A DNA stretch of 48,048 nucleotides from positions 1-48,048 of the forward strand of contig JAFSRP010000002.1 in the NCBI GenBank assembly GCA_017446045.1, read 5' to 3'. This document shows, one piece after another, positions 33,062 to 41,704 of the stretch (positions within the stretch are counted from its first letter, which is position 1; each line of letters starts with the position of its first letter). Below the pieces are notes generated by a model. That model did no database searches and was not told the DNA's origin. It was given only the letters and a program-made list of their open reading frames with translations. The DNA is from Lachnospiraceae bacterium. GTDB lineage: Bacteria; Bacillota; Clostridia; Lachnospirales; Lachnospiraceae. The position numbers were made by a program, and so were the translations under genes.

Positions 33062-34320
33062 GTCTTTATATCATCGGTATTCTGGCCTGCCTTCTCGGTT
33101 CGGCATTTTTCTCCGCATCGGAGATGTCCTATTCCTCGTGCAACCGGATCCGTCTGGAGCATATGGCGGAAAACGGCAGTACGACCGCCGCTGTTGCGGT
33201 CAGGATACTGGAGCACTTTGACGATGCGCTTTCGGCGATCCTTGTCGGCAACAATCTCGTGAACATCGCATCCTCTTCCTTAAGCTCCGTGGTGGCGATC
33301 CTCGCGTTCGGCCCGCGGTCAGCCTGGATCGCGACTGTGATCATTACCCTCGCGGTGATCATATTCGGGGAGACGATCCCAAAGATCACGGCACAGAAAA
33401 ACGCGACCCGTTTTGCGGATGAATTCGCGTTGCCGGTCCATGCGCTGATGATCCTGTTCACACCGGTCACACGTCTGGTGGTGGGCATCGTGGATCTGCT
33501 GACCAGGGGACTGAAGGGCGATCAGTCTTCGGATTCCGATACGGCTGTTGAAGAACTGCATTCTATTATCGAGACGGCAGAAGATGAAGACGTACTTGAT
33601 GAGGACGAAGTAGAGCTGATCAGTGCAGCCATCGATTTTTCCGAGATCACGGCGCAGGAGGTCATGACCGCAAGGGTGGATCTGCTGGCGATCGACGTCG
33701 ATGACAGCTGGCAGGAGATCATGGAGATCATTGAAGAGTCTCCTTATTCCCGCATCCCGGTATACGAGGACAGTATCGACAACATTATCGGTATTCTGTC
33801 CATGAACCATCTTCTGAAAACACTGATCGACCATGAGATCGTCGATATCCGCAAGCTTCTGCTGCCTGCCATGTATGTGTACAAGACAATGAAGCTGCCC
33901 GCGATCCTTTCCGGTTTCCGCAGCGCGAGACAGCATCTGGCGATCGTAACGGACGAATATGGCGGCACGCTCGGTGTCGTCAGCATGGAAGATGTGATGG
34001 AAGCGCTGGTCGGCGATATTTGGGATGAAACGGATACGGTGGAGACCGATGTGGTCGAAAAGGCGGACGGCGTCTATGAGATCGACGGCGACACTGTGAC
34101 GGGCGATCTGGTGGAACTGATGGGATGGGACGAAGACGAATTTGATTTCATCAGTGATACCGTGGGCGGCTGGTGCATAGAAATGCTGGACGGATTCCCG
34201 GAACAGGGGGATTCCTTTGAGTATATGGGGTCAGAGGTGTGCGTCCTGGAAGTGGATGAACGCCGTGTGACCAGGGTCCAGATCCGGCGGTCTTCTTCGG
34301 AAGATGAAAACAGATCATAA
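33058..34320 (+). CDS. CNNM/CorC-type hemolysin family protein, copy 2
   Basis: A 420-residue paralogue of the preceding protein with the same order: membrane CNNM/DUF21 domain (SAFFSASEMSYSSCNRIRLEHMAENG, ILVGNNLVNIASSS, FGETIPKITAQKNA), a CBS pair (RIPVYEDSIDNIIGILSMNHLL, LAIVTDEYGGTLGVVSMEDVMEALVGDI) and an acidic CorC_HlyC tail. The start overlaps the upstream stop as ATGA, and GGAGGCG just before it acts as ribosome binding site. Tandem, overlapping copies suggest a heteromeric transporter rather than redundant enzymes, though this is inference. Probable role: divalent cation (Mg2+) efflux and homeostasis. The cytidylate-kinase-like gene follows after 18 bases. Confidence 0.93.
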   Translation: MSLYIIGILACLLGSAFFSASEMSYSSCNRIRLEHMAENGSTTAAVAVRILEHFDDALSAILVGNNLVNIASSSLSSVVAILAFGPRSAWIATVIITLAVIIFGETIPKITAQKNATRFADEFALPVHALMILFTPVTRLVVGIVDLLTRGLKGDQSSDSDTAVEELHSIIETAEDEDVLDEDEVELISAAIDFSEITAQEVMTARVDLLAIDVDDSWQEIMEIIEESPYSRIPVYEDSIDNIIGILSMNHLLKTLIDHEIVDIRKLLLPAMYVYKTMKLPAILSGFRSARQHLAIVTDEYGGTLGVVSMEDVMEALVGDIWDETDTVETDVVEKADGVYEIDGDTVTGDLVELMGWDEDEFDFISDTVGGWCIEMLDGFPEQGDSFEYMGSEVCVLEVDERRVTRVQIRRSSSEDENRS

Positions 34321-34338
34321 AGAGAAGGGGGCAATATC

Positions 34339-34959
34339 ATGAAATATCAGGTGATCACCATCAGCAGGGATTACGCGGCATATGGAAGGACGATCGCGAA
34401 AGCCCTTTCCGAAGCCTTGGAGCTGGAGTGGTATGACAAGGACTTTGTAAAAAAGACCGCCGAAGAAAGCGGTTTTGAGACCGAAATGATCCAGGAGGAG
34501 GGCGAAGACCTGAGCCAGGGAGATAAATGGCTGGACAGCATCATGAGTAAGGTGCACAGCGGATATAACTCCAGCCATGATGACATTTTCCGGGCCCAGA
34601 GCCGTGTCATCCTGAAGCTCGCCGCGGAGCCGTGCATTATTGTCGGACGCTGCGCAAACCGTGTATTGCGGATGGCGGAGATCCCGTCTTTCGATATCTA
34701 TCTTTATGCGTCAAAGGAAGACCGGAGAAAACGTGCCGCGGAACTGCTGGCAGATGAGGGCCGGATACTGGATCCGGTAAAAGACGTGGCTGAATTGGAT
34801 AAATATATCACAAAAAGAGACGATCTGCGGAGGACTTATTATAAAAAGTACACCGGATCGGATATGAGCAATGCCCGAAATTACAATATCTGTCTGGATG
34901 TCGGCGCGCTGGGCGTGGACCGCTGTGTGAATATCCTGCTGGAGATCCTCCGGGGATAA
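34339..34959 (+). CDS. Cytidylate kinase-like family protein
   Basis: A 206-residue protein of the cytidylate kinase-like family (PF13189). The N-terminus VITISRDYAAYGRTIAKALSEALELEWYDKDFVKKTAEESGF is the family hallmark, a modified P-loop region in which G-x-G-x-G-K is replaced by YAAYGRTIA. Other features are PCIIVGRCANRVL and YLYASKEDRRKRAAELL with an Arg-rich lid, and YYKKYTGSDMSNARNYNICLD near the end. A nucleoside monophosphate kinase activity is presumed; the true substrate is not established for the family. AGAAGGGGG precedes the ATG. It is the last gene of the CNNM operon and converges on the GntR gene without an evident terminator. Confidence 0.9.
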   Translation: MKYQVITISRDYAAYGRTIAKALSEALELEWYDKDFVKKTAEESGFETEMIQEEGEDLSQGDKWLDSIMSKVHSGYNSSHDDIFRAQSRVILKLAAEPCIIVGRCANRVLRMAEIPSFDIYLYASKEDRRKRAAELLADEGRILDPVKDVAELDKYITKRDDLRRTYYKKYTGSDMSNARNYNICLDVGALGVDRCVNILLEILRG

Positions 34960-35005
34960 GCCCGGCTGATCCCGGTGGAAAACGGCAGTGGGAGAGCACT
35001 GTCAC

Positions 35006-35767
35006 TCAGCTGTTCAGATCGAGATGGACCCGGTTTTCCTGTTTGGAAAGCGAGAAGTGGCAGATGCTGCCCGGGAGCAGATGCCGCGCGTAGCAAAGAG
35101 GCTGCCCGTCCTGCAGAAACAGGAATGACCGCACTTCAAACATGGGGTCTCCTGCACGCATATTCAGGAGTTTCGCCTCCTGCTCGCCCGCAAGCGTGAC
35201 ATACAGGATATAGTTCTTGACCCAGATATCGGATGCGTCAAAGGCGGTCCCTTCTAATACTGCCTGACGCAGCGGGATATTTTCAAGATTCCTGTTGAGA
35301 AGGAAATGATATCTGTTCGCCGGAAAATAGACTTTCTCCAATTTACTGGGAACAGACGCGGCGTAGCTGAGCCGTTCGATATAGATGACCTGCTCTTCCT
35401 TTGCAAGCTGCAGATCACGCGCGAGCTGCTGCGTCGGAGGCATGATCTTTGATGTTACTATGTGGGTATATACCGGGATATTGCTTTGCTCGCACTGATC
35501 CTCAAAAGTGCGGAACATCTCGTGCGTTTTGTGGTCTGCCTGGTCGGTGACAAAGGAGCCCTTGCCATGATGCTTGGTGACAAGGCCTTCATCTACCAGT
35601 ATCTGGATCGCGTTGCGTACTGTGATGCGGCTGACGCCGAATTTTTCACAGAATCCTGCCTCACTTGGCAACAGCTGGCCGGGCTGGTATTCCCCCGAAC
35701 GGATCTTTTCCCGGACGTAATCAACGATCTGCTGGTACAATGGAGTAGCGATATTCTTATTAAGCAT
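35006..35767 (-). CDS. GntR-family regulator, HutC subfamily (UTRA domain)
   Basis: A roughly 253-residue transcription factor. Residues 5-75 form the GntR winged helix (TPLYQQIVDYVREKIRSGEYQPGQLLPSEAGFCEKFGVSRITVRNAIQ...GSFV), and residues 95-240 a UTRA effector domain (VIYIERLSY, KVYFPANRYHFLL). HutC-type regulators sense sugar phosphates or other small ligands. Two ATGs are adjacent (35770, 35767); GGAG has 6 bases to the second, which is chosen. A perfect 10-3-10 palindrome lies in its leader, so it probably represses itself. The divergent Nudix gene may also be under its control, but no second operator copy is obvious at that promoter. Effector unknown. Confidence 0.93.
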   Translation of the reverse strand: MLNKNIATPLYQQIVDYVREKIRSGEYQPGQLLPSEAGFCEKFGVSRITVRNAIQILVDEGLVTKHHGKGSFVTDQADHKTHEMFRTFEDQCEQSNIPVYTHIVTSKIMPPTQQLARDLQLAKEEQVIYIERLSYAASVPSKLEKVYFPANRYHFLLNRNLENIPLRQAVLEGTAFDASDIWVKNYILYVTLAGEQEAKLLNMRAGDPMFEVRSFLFLQDGQPLCYARHLLPGSICHFSLSKQENRVHLDLNS

Positions 35768-35790
35768 CATGATCTCCTCAAAATAATAAA

Positions 35791-35813
35791 TTGTAAATAT
35801 GTAATATTTACAA
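35791..35813. promoter_or_regulatory. Candidate GntR operator (perfect palindrome)
   Basis: TTGTAAATAT (35791-35800) and its exact complement ATATTTACAA (35804-35813) flank a 3-base centre. It lies about 20 bases upstream of the gntR start and just downstream of its predicted transcription start, an ideal site for autorepression by a dimeric winged-helix protein. Confidence 0.7.
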
Positions 35814-35828
35814 CCTCTATATATTTAC

Positions 35829-35858
35829 ATTATAGTACAAAAGTATAAGTTATTACAA
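35829..35858 (-). promoter_or_regulatory. gntR promoter
   Basis: On the minus strand: TTGTAA (35858-35853), 18-base spacer and a perfect TATAAT (35834-35829). The predicted start near 35822 places the palindrome at about +10 to +30. Confidence 0.65.
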
Positions 35859-35924
35859 GTGAAATCAGAACCGCTTTATCATCAAAGATTTTAAATATAT
35901 TATAAATAAATTTGATAACAAATG

Positions 35925-35972
35925 TGGCACGGAACGCCAATGAAAAAATTGGCACGTTTCGTGCCATTTTTT
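35925..35972 (+). terminator. Orphan terminator-like hairpin between gntR and Nudix promoters
   Basis: TGGCACG-TTT-CGTGCCA (35950-35966) forms a 7-bp stem followed by six Ts, a classical terminator. A second TGGCACG...CCAAT copy (35925-35941) can instead pair with the whole 3' part, giving a longer hairpin. No plus-strand gene lies directly upstream, so it may end a small RNA or form an attenuator. Confidence 0.6.
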
Positions 35973-35995
35973 GTGACGAACATGTCATTGACATC

Positions 35996-36024
35996 TTGAA
36001 GTGATGCTGTAATAGAGATATAAT
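35996..36024 (+). promoter_or_regulatory. Nudix gene promoter
   Basis: TTGAAG (35996-36001), a 17-base spacer and TATAAT (36019-36024). The predicted start near 36031 gives a leader of about 86 bases to ATG 36117. A TTGACA at 35988-35993 is nearby but wrongly spaced. Confidence 0.65.
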
Positions 36025-36055
36025 TAATTCAAATTTGTGTGAGATATCGGGTGAT

Positions 36056-36109
36056 TCCGGCAGGGGATACCGCGAAAGCGGGGTGGACCTGCCGGATACG
36101 AGAGGCAGG
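36056..36109 (+). promoter_or_regulatory. Structured Nudix leader with two exclusive stems
   Basis: TCCGGCAGG (36056-36064) pairs perfectly with CCTGCCGGA (36088-36096), enclosing an inner CCGC-GAAA-GCGG hairpin. The CCTGCC of the 3' arm can instead pair with GGCAGG at 36104-36109, next to the start codon and overlapping the putative ribosome binding site AGGGA. The two pairings exclude each other, as in translational riboswitches. No known riboswitch class was recognised. Confidence 0.55.
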
Positions 36110-36116
36110 GATCTTT

Positions 36117-36554
36117 ATGATCGAAGCGGTGAGTTGCGGCGGTATCGTCATATATCGGGGCAAGGTATTGCTGCTTTATAAAAACTACAAAAACAGATAT
36201 GAGGGCTGGGTAATGCCCAAGGGAACGGTGGAAGACGGCGAGTCGCACGAAGAGACCGCATTGCGGGAGGTGAAGGAGGAGACCGGTGCCGATGCCGAGA
36301 TCATGGAATACATCGGCAGTAATTCCTATTCATTTATGGTTCCCGAGGACAAGGTCGAAAAGGAAGTGCACTGGTACCTGATGAAGGGCAGGTCTTATTA
36401 TTCGAGACCTCAGACAGAGGAGTATTTCAGGGACAGTGGATTCTATAAGTACCATGAGGCGATCCATCTGCTCAAATTCCCCAATGAGCGGGAGATGCTC
36501 GAAAAGGCATGGCCCGTATACCAGCGGCTGCGCCGTGAGGGAAGCTGGACATGA
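36117..36554 (+). CDS. Nudix hydrolase
   Basis: A 145-residue Nudix hydrolase, cleaving a nucleoside diphosphate linked to another moiety. The Nudix box is complete: G-TVEDG-E-SHEETA-L-REVKEETG (GX5EX7REUXEEXGU), with WVMPKG just before it. N-terminal SCGGIVIYRGKVLLLYKNY is typical of small ADP-ribose/Ap4A-type members. ATG 36117 is chosen: MIEAVSCGGIVIY is the family start and AGGGA lies 5-6 bases upstream; a longer frame from GTG 36039 would translate the structured leader, which looks like RNA structure rather than protein. It is divergent from gntR and monocistronic, with a terminator. Substrate unknown. Confidence 0.92.
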   Translation: MIEAVSCGGIVIYRGKVLLLYKNYKNRYEGWVMPKGTVEDGESHEETALREVKEETGADAEIMEYIGSNSYSFMVPEDKVEKEVHWYLMKGRSYYSRPQTEEYFRDSGFYKYHEAIHLLKFPNEREMLEKAWPVYQRLRREGSWT

Positions 36555-36607
36555 CCCGGTAAGTCGGGAGCGGAGCGCGGCAAACCGTGGATCTGATGCA
36601 ACAACGT

Positions 36608-36642
36608 GCAGACTGCTGTACAGACAGCAGCCTGCCTTTTTT
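36608..36642 (+). terminator. Rho-independent terminator after the Nudix gene
   Basis: GCAG...CTGC (36608-36611 with 36632-36635) closes over CTGCTGT-ACAG-ACAGCAG (36613-36630), followed by six Ts. A clean terminator. Confidence 0.85.
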
Positions 36643-36721
36643 GTCTTTCTGCCTGTACGGCAGCATGACTCCGAGAGGACTTGCCCGTTTGCCGCTAATG
36701 AGGTAAACTGGTTAGGATATG

Positions 36722-37360
36722 ATGAATTATCTGAAACAAAACAGACATCTGCTGCTGCTCCTATACCTGCCGGTCTACCTGGCTGCTTTTTTTATCATTG
36801 ACCGTATCCCTGCAGAGCATTATGTGATCCGCTGTTCACTGGACAGGCTGATCCCGTTCAACGAATATATGGTGATCCCGTATGCGCTGTGGTTTTTCTG
36901 GTTTCCGGGATGGGTGCTATGGTTTGCCTGGCGTTCGCTCGAGGATGATGGCGCGCGGGAAGATTTTATCAAGTTGTGTGTGGTGATGTTTACGGGGATG
37001 ACCCTGTGCCTGATCACCTATGTCATATGGCCGAATGCGGTGGACCTGAGGGAACCGATCGAAGCTTCGAATCTGTGTGCGCTTGCGGTACAGGCGATCC
37101 GGGCCGCCGACACGCCTTACGGTGTCTGCCCTTCGATCCATATCTCCACCATCGTCACAGAAGCGCTGGTGATCCGGGACAGCAGACTTCCGGTGCTGAC
37201 GCCGACAGTCCGGATCTACAGCTATGTTATTACTGCTCTCATCACATGGTCGACCCTCGCAATCAGGCAGCACAGTATTATCGACGTGGCAGCCGGCGCG
37301 CTGCTTGCGCTGCTCCTTTACGCAGGATACAGATCGTTAAGGTCTTTAAAAGCTAAGTAA
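36722..37360 (+). CDS. PAP2-family membrane phosphatase
   Basis: A 212-residue membrane protein with about six hydrophobic segments. The phosphatidic acid phosphatase type 2 motifs are present in altered form: CPSIHIST (motif 2, usually PSGH) and [11 protein letters not shown] (motif 3, R-x-H-x3-D). This form, with CPSxH, is common in Firmicute PAP2 proteins near lipid or inositol-phospholipid metabolism. It probably dephosphorylates a lipid phosphate at the outer membrane face. ATG 36719 and 36722 are adjacent; AGGA is better spaced to the second. Its stop lies two bases before the uvrA ATG, so the two genes are co-transcribed although functionally unrelated. Substrate unknown. Confidence 0.85.
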   Translation: MNYLKQNRHLLLLLYLPVYLAAFFIIDRIPAEHYVIRCSLDRLIPFNEYMVIPYALWFFWFPGWVLWFAWRSLEDDGAREDFIKLCVVMFTGMTLCLITYVIWPNAVDLREPIEASNLCALAVQAIRAADTPYGVCPSIHISTIVTEALVIRDSRLPVLTPTVRIYSYVITALITWSTLAIRQHSIIDVAAGALLALLLYAGYRSLRSLKAK

Positions 37361-37362
37361 TT

Positions 37363-40197
37363 ATGGGAAAACAGTTTATCAAGATCAGGGGTGCCTCTGA
37401 GCACAATCTGAAAAACATAGATATCGATATTCCGAGGGATCAGATGGTGGTCCTGACAGGGCTTTCCGGCAGCGGAAAGTCTTCACTGGCATTTGACACG
37501 ATCTATGCCGAGGGACAGAGGAGGTATATGGAGTCGCTGAGCTCCTATGCCCGGCAGTTCCTGGGCCAGATGGAGAAGCCGAAAGTGCAGAGCATCGAGG
37601 GATTGTCGCCTGCCATCAGCATCGATCAGAAGTCCACGAATCACAATCCTCGTTCCACCGTGGGCACAGTGACGGAGATCTATGATTATCTGCGCCTTTT
37701 ATACGCGCGCATCGGTATCCCGCATTGCCCGAACTGCGGCAGGGAGATCCGCAGGCAGACCGTCGATGAGATGGTGGATACGATCCTGCAGCTTCCGGAA
37801 CGCACCAGGATCCAGCTTCTGGCGCCGGTAGTGCGCGGCCGGAAGGGCGAGCACGCGAAACTGCTGGAGCAGGCCCGAAGATCAGGCTATGTGCGTGTCC
37901 GCATCGACGGAAGTATATATGATCTGGGTGAGGAGATCCGGCTCGATAAGAACCTCAAGCACAACATTGAGATCGTGATCGACAGGCTCGTGGTGCGCGA
38001 AGGAATCGAACAGCGTCTGACGGATTCCGTGGAGAATGTCCTGAAGCTTGCAGACGGACTGATGATGGTGGATGTGATCGACGGGGAGACGATGATGTTT
38101 TCCCAGCATTTCGCATGCCCTGACTGCGGTGTCAGCATCGAAGAGATCGAACCGCGCTCTTTTTCCTTCAATAACCCTTATGGAGCCTGTCCGGAGTGCT
38201 TCGGACTCGGATATAAGTCGGAATTCAGCCTGGATCTCATGATGCCCGATAAGTCGCTGTCTTTGAATCAGGGGGCGATCCAGGTCATGGGGTGGCAGTC
38301 CAGTACACAGGAAGGCTCCTATTCACATGCGATGCTGGAAGCGCTCGCCAGAGAGTACCGGTTCAGCCTTGACACCCCGTTCAACGAGCTCCCGCAGCAT
38401 ATCCGTGATATCGTGCTGTACGGCACGGGCGGGCATAAGATCACTGTCCGCTACAAGAGCAAATACAGCGGCGGCACTTCATATGAGGTGGCGTTCGAAG
38501 GCCTGATGGAGAACACCAGGCGCCGCTACAAGGAATCGTATTCCCAGGAAATGAAGGAAGCGTACGAGGAGTATATGATCAAGAGCGTCTGTCCTCTTTG
38601 CGGAGGCCAGCGTCTCAAGAAGTCTTCGCTCGCGGTGACCGTGGACGGGGAGAATATCTATACGATGTCGTCGCACTCGGTCGGAACGCTTCGCACTCGT
38701 CTGAAAGAACTTCATCTGACCTCGTTTCAGGAACATGTCGGAGCGGAGATCCTGAAGGAGATACGGGCCAGGGTCGATTTCCTGAACAATGTCGGCCTGG
38801 ATTATCTAACACTTTCCCGCGCGACCGCTACGCTCTCGGGAGGAGAAGCCCAGCGGATCCGGCTGGCTACCCAGATCGGTTCCGGCCTGGTCGGCGTGGC
38901 GTATATCCTGGATGAACCGTCCATAGGACTTCACCAGCGTGATAATGACAAGCTGCTGGCTACCCTTCGCCGGCTGCGTGATCTGGGCAATTCCGTCATC
39001 GTTGTCGAGCATGACGAGGACACGATGAAGGCAGCCGATTACATTATCGACATCGGACCCGGCGCGGGAGAGCACGGCGGAAAAGTCGTGGCAGCCGGTA
39101 CTTATGAGGATATCGTCAACTGTACCTCCAGCATCACGGGTGACTATCTGTCCGGCCGCCGGAAGATCCGGGTGCCCGCGGTGAGGAGGGAAGCAAAGGG
39201 ATCGATCACAGTACGGGGCGCGGCAGAAAACAATCTCCGCGGAATCGATGTGAGCTTTCCGCTCGGGGTCTTTACCTGTATAACGGGTGTATCCGGCAGC
39301 GGCAAGTCATCTCTGGTCAATGAGATCCTCTACAAGGCGCTGGCCCGGGAACTGAACCGTGCCAAGACGATTCCGGGAAAGTACACCGGGATCGACGGGA
39401 CAGAGCAGCTGGATAAGGTCATCTGCATCGACCAGTCGCCGATCGGCCGTTCTCCCAGGTCCAATCCGGCCACTTATACGGGCGTGTTTGACATGATACG
39501 TGATCTTTTCGCGTCGACGCCTGACGCAAAGATGCGCGGCTACAGCAAAGGACGTTTCTCGTTCAATGTCAAGGGCGGGCGCTGCGAGGCGTGTTCCGGC
39601 GACGGCATCATCAAGATCGAGATGCATTTCCTGCCGGATGTTTACGTTCCCTGTGAAGTATGCGGCGGACGGCGCTATAACAGGGAGACCCTTGAGGTGA
39701 AATACAAGGGGAAGAGTATCTATGATGTCCTCAACATGACCGTTGAGGAGGCGCTGGAATTCTTTAAAAACGTTCCGTCGATCGAGCGCAAGATACAGAC
39801 GCTCTATGACGTGGGTCTGTCGTATATCAGGCTCGGGCAGCCAAGTACGGAGCTTTCCGGCGGCGAAGCGCAGCGTATCAAGCTGGCGACAGAGCTCAGC
39901 CGGCGGAGCACAGGCAAAACGATCTACATCCTGGATGAACCGACGACGGGACTCCATTTCGCGGACGTGCATAAACTGGTGGACATACTCCTTCGTCTGC
40001 GGGAGAGCGGGAACACGGTCGTCGTGATCGAGCACAATATGGATGTGATAAAGACAGCGGACTATATCATCGATATGGGACCGGAAGGCGGCGACCGCGG
40101 CGGCACCGTCGTCGCGCAGGGTACGCCGGAGGAAATATGCCGGGTACCGGAAAGCTATACGGGGCAGTATCTCCGCCCGTATCTGGAGCAGGCTTAG
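37363..40197 (+). CDS. uvrA: Excinuclease ABC subunit A
   Basis: A 944-residue UvrA, the DNA-damage recognition ATPase of nucleotide excision repair; it works as a dimer with UvrB. Two ABC ATPase modules are seen: Walker A GLSGSGKS at 33-40 and GVSGSGKS at 642-649, signature [17 protein letters not shown] and [16 protein letters not shown], Walker [12 protein letters not shown] and [11 protein letters not shown]. Zinc modules: CPNCG near the start, CPDCG...CPECFG in the first half, and CEACSGDG...CEVCGG in the second. All are intact and the length is normal. The start follows the PAP2 stop by two bases with no separate ribosome binding site, so translation may be coupled. uvrB is not in the window. 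Confidence 0.98.
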   Translation: MGKQFIKIRGASEHNLKNIDIDIPRDQMVVLTGLSGSGKSSLAFDTIYAEGQRRYMESLSSYARQFLGQMEKPKVQSIEGLSPAISIDQKSTNHNPRSTVGTVTEIYDYLRLLYARIGIPHCPNCGREIRRQTVDEMVDTILQLPERTRIQLLAPVVRGRKGEHAKLLEQARRSGYVRVRIDGSIYDLGEEIRLDKNLKHNIEIVIDRLVVREGIEQRLTDSVENVLKLADGLMMVDVIDGETMMFSQHFACPDCGVSIEEIEPRSFSFNNPYGACPECFGLGYKSEFSLDLMMPDKSLSLNQGAIQVMGWQSSTQEGSYSHAMLEALAREYRFSLDTPFNELPQHIRDIVLYGTGGHKITVRYKSKYSGGTSYEVAFEGLMENTRRRYKESYSQEMKEAYEEYMIKSVCPLCGGQRLKKSSLAVTVDGENIYTMSSHSVGTLRTRLKELHLTSFQEHVGAEILKEIRARVDFLNNVGLDYLTLSRATATLSGGEAQRIRLATQIGSGLVGVAYILDEPSIGLHQRDNDKLLATLRRLRDLGNSVIVVEHDEDTMKAADYIIDIGPGAGEHGGKVVAAGTYEDIVNCTSSITGDYLSGRRKIRVPAVRREAKGSITVRGAAENNLRGIDVSFPLGVFTCITGVSGSGKSSLVNEILYKALARELNRAKTIPGKYTGIDGTEQLDKVICIDQSPIGRSPRSNPATYTGVFDMIRDLFASTPDAKMRGYSKGRFSFNVKGGRCEACSGDGIIKIEMHFLPDVYVPCEVCGGRRYNRETLEVKYKGKSIYDVLNMTVEEALEFFKNVPSIERKIQTLYDVGLSYIRLGQPSTELSGGEAQRIKLATELSRRSTGKTIYILDEPTTGLHFADVHKLVDILLRLRESGNTVVVIEHNMDVIKTADYIIDMGPEGGDRGGTVVAQGTPEEICRVPESYTGQYLRPYLEQA

Positions 40198-40248
40198 ACA
40201 GGAGATCCCGGATGCCCGGGAAACAATACGAAAACACGGAGGTCTACC

Positions 40249-41571
40249 ATGCTTTTCAAGGACATTACCATCATTGACGGCTCGTTTACCGCGCAGAAAC
40301 ACCGGTATGTGCGTACGGAGGGAGCATACATAACGTATATCGGCACAGAGGCTCCGGAGGAGCTTCCCGGTGAAGAGATCTGTGACGGGAGGAACAAGGC
40401 GCTTGTTCCGGCCTTTTACAATGTTCACTGCCATGTGCCCATGACACTGCTGCGGGGATACGGCGAAGGCCTCCCTCTGCAGCGCTGGCTCAATGAACGA
40501 ATCTTTCCCTTTGAAGCGAAACTGACGCCGCAGGATATCGTGAACGGCACCCTCCTCGGCGCTTTGGAACTGGTGGCAGCCGGAAGTGCCTCCATCAGCG
40601 ATATGTATTTCTCCATCAACGAGATGGCGGAAGCACTGGACAGGGCAGGCATGAAAGCCAATATCTGTCACGGCATATCTTCCTTTGATCCGGAACAGAA
40701 GCTTGCGGATCTCCCGGGCTACCGGGATACGCTGCGGCTTGCGCGGGATGTGAAGGCCGGTGTATACGGCGGCAAAGCTGGTACGGGAGAGGGCAGCAGG
40801 ATCCGGGCAGACATGGGCCTTCATGCGGAGTATACCTCTACGGAAGGTCTCGTGCGGCAGATCGCGGAGGCAGCAGCGGAAGAAAAGCTGGCCATTCATG
40901 TGCATATTTCCGAAACGGAGACCGAGCACGAAGCCTGTAGGGAACGTCATGGCGGCCGGACACCGATACGGTACATGGCTGACTGCGGGATCCTGGATGT
41001 GCCCATGCAGGCGGCGCACTGCGTATGGCTGACCGATGAGGACACTGCGATCATGCGGGAACACGGAGCGGTGGCGGTCCATAACCCATCCAGCAATCTG
41101 AAGCTCGGCAGCGGAATCGCCCCGGTACGCGATTATCTTAGCAAGGGACTGCGGGTCGCGCTCGGTACGGACGGTGCTTCGAGCAACAACAATCTCAACA
41201 TGATGGAGGAGATCCACATGGCCGCCATGCTCGCCAGGGGCGTGACAAGGGATGCCAATGCGGTCAGCGCGGCAGACATTCTCCGCATGGCCACGCTGGA
41301 AGGTGCAAAGGCGCAGGGGCGTCCGGACTGCGGACGCATTGAACCGGGATGCCGCGCGGACCTTCTGGTCTTTGATCTGGATAGACCGCATCTGCAGCCG
41401 GACTATGATACAGTGGCCAATGTGGTGTTTGCGGCACAAAGCAGCGATATCGTACTCAATATGATCGACGGACGCGTCGTATACCGGAACGGTGAATACC
41501 TGACACTGGATAAAGAGCGCGTGATCTTTGATGCGAACCAGAGCTTCCGAAGGATCCTGAGTGAACTCTGA
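40249..41571 (+). CDS. Amidohydrolase, MTA/SAH deaminase type
   Basis: A 440-residue metal-dependent amidohydrolase of the TRZ/ATZ group that includes 5'-methylthioadenosine/S-adenosylhomocysteine deaminases (MtaD). Metal-site motifs: HCH (60-62, where many relatives have HTH) followed by VPMTLLRG, HVHISETETEHEAC, AAHCVWLTDED and GTDGASSNNNLNM. N- and C-terminal strands form the composite domain (GCRADLLVFDLD). GGAGGT lies upstream of the ATG with normal spacing. Zinc or iron is expected. The deaminase substrate (MTA, SAH, guanine-like or other) cannot be set from sequence alone. It follows uvrA by 51 bases. Confidence 0.88.
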   Translation: MLFKDITIIDGSFTAQKHRYVRTEGAYITYIGTEAPEELPGEEICDGRNKALVPAFYNVHCHVPMTLLRGYGEGLPLQRWLNERIFPFEAKLTPQDIVNGTLLGALELVAAGSASISDMYFSINEMAEALDRAGMKANICHGISSFDPEQKLADLPGYRDTLRLARDVKAGVYGGKAGTGEGSRIRADMGLHAEYTSTEGLVRQIAEAAAEEKLAIHVHISETETEHEACRERHGGRTPIRYMADCGILDVPMQAAHCVWLTDEDTAIMREHGAVAVHNPSSNLKLGSGIAPVRDYLSKGLRVALGTDGASSNNNLNMMEEIHMAAMLARGVTRDANAVSAADILRMATLEGAKAQGRPDCGRIEPGCRADLLVFDLDRPHLQPDYDTVANVVFAAQSSDIVLNMIDGRVVYRNGEYLTLDKERVIFDANQSFRRILSEL

Positions 41572-41678
41572 TACATAGGAATAATTACCAAAAAACCGCT
41601 GAAAATAAGGCTGGATTTCAGCATCGGCCTCTCAACTTATGTCAAGTAAAAGTATGGAAAAAAAACCAAAAAAATGAT

Positions 41679-41704
41679 AAAATTTACCGTAGGAGGTAAA
41701 TTTT
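41679..41704 (+). promoter_or_regulatory. Inverted repeat covering the carD ribosome binding site
   Basis: AAAATTTACC (41679-41688) and GGTAAATTTT (41695-41704) are perfect complements with a 6-base loop. The Shine-Dalgarno AGGAGG (41691-41696) spans loop and 3' arm, and the ATG follows at 41705. The folded RNA would partly hide the site; as DNA it could also be an operator. Confidence 0.65.

Noticed and set aside
36039-36116. TPP- or ykkC-type riboswitch in the Nudix leader
   Set aside because: There is superficial similarity (ACCTG...GGATA...AGGGA; GAGAGG), but the conserved cores of either class are absent and the leader is too short. A novel or local structure is kept as a finding instead.
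39307-41439. A 710-residue open frame on the minus strand across uvrA and the amidohydrolase gene
   Set aside because: It is antisense to two firmly identified genes; its translation is rich in His, Arg and Cys without any recognisable domain, as expected for a shadow frame of GC-rich coding DNA.
41594-41620. Hairpin GCTGAAA...TTTCAGC after the amidohydrolase gene as terminator
   Set aside because: The 7-bp stem is short with a long loop and no T run follows; too weak to call.
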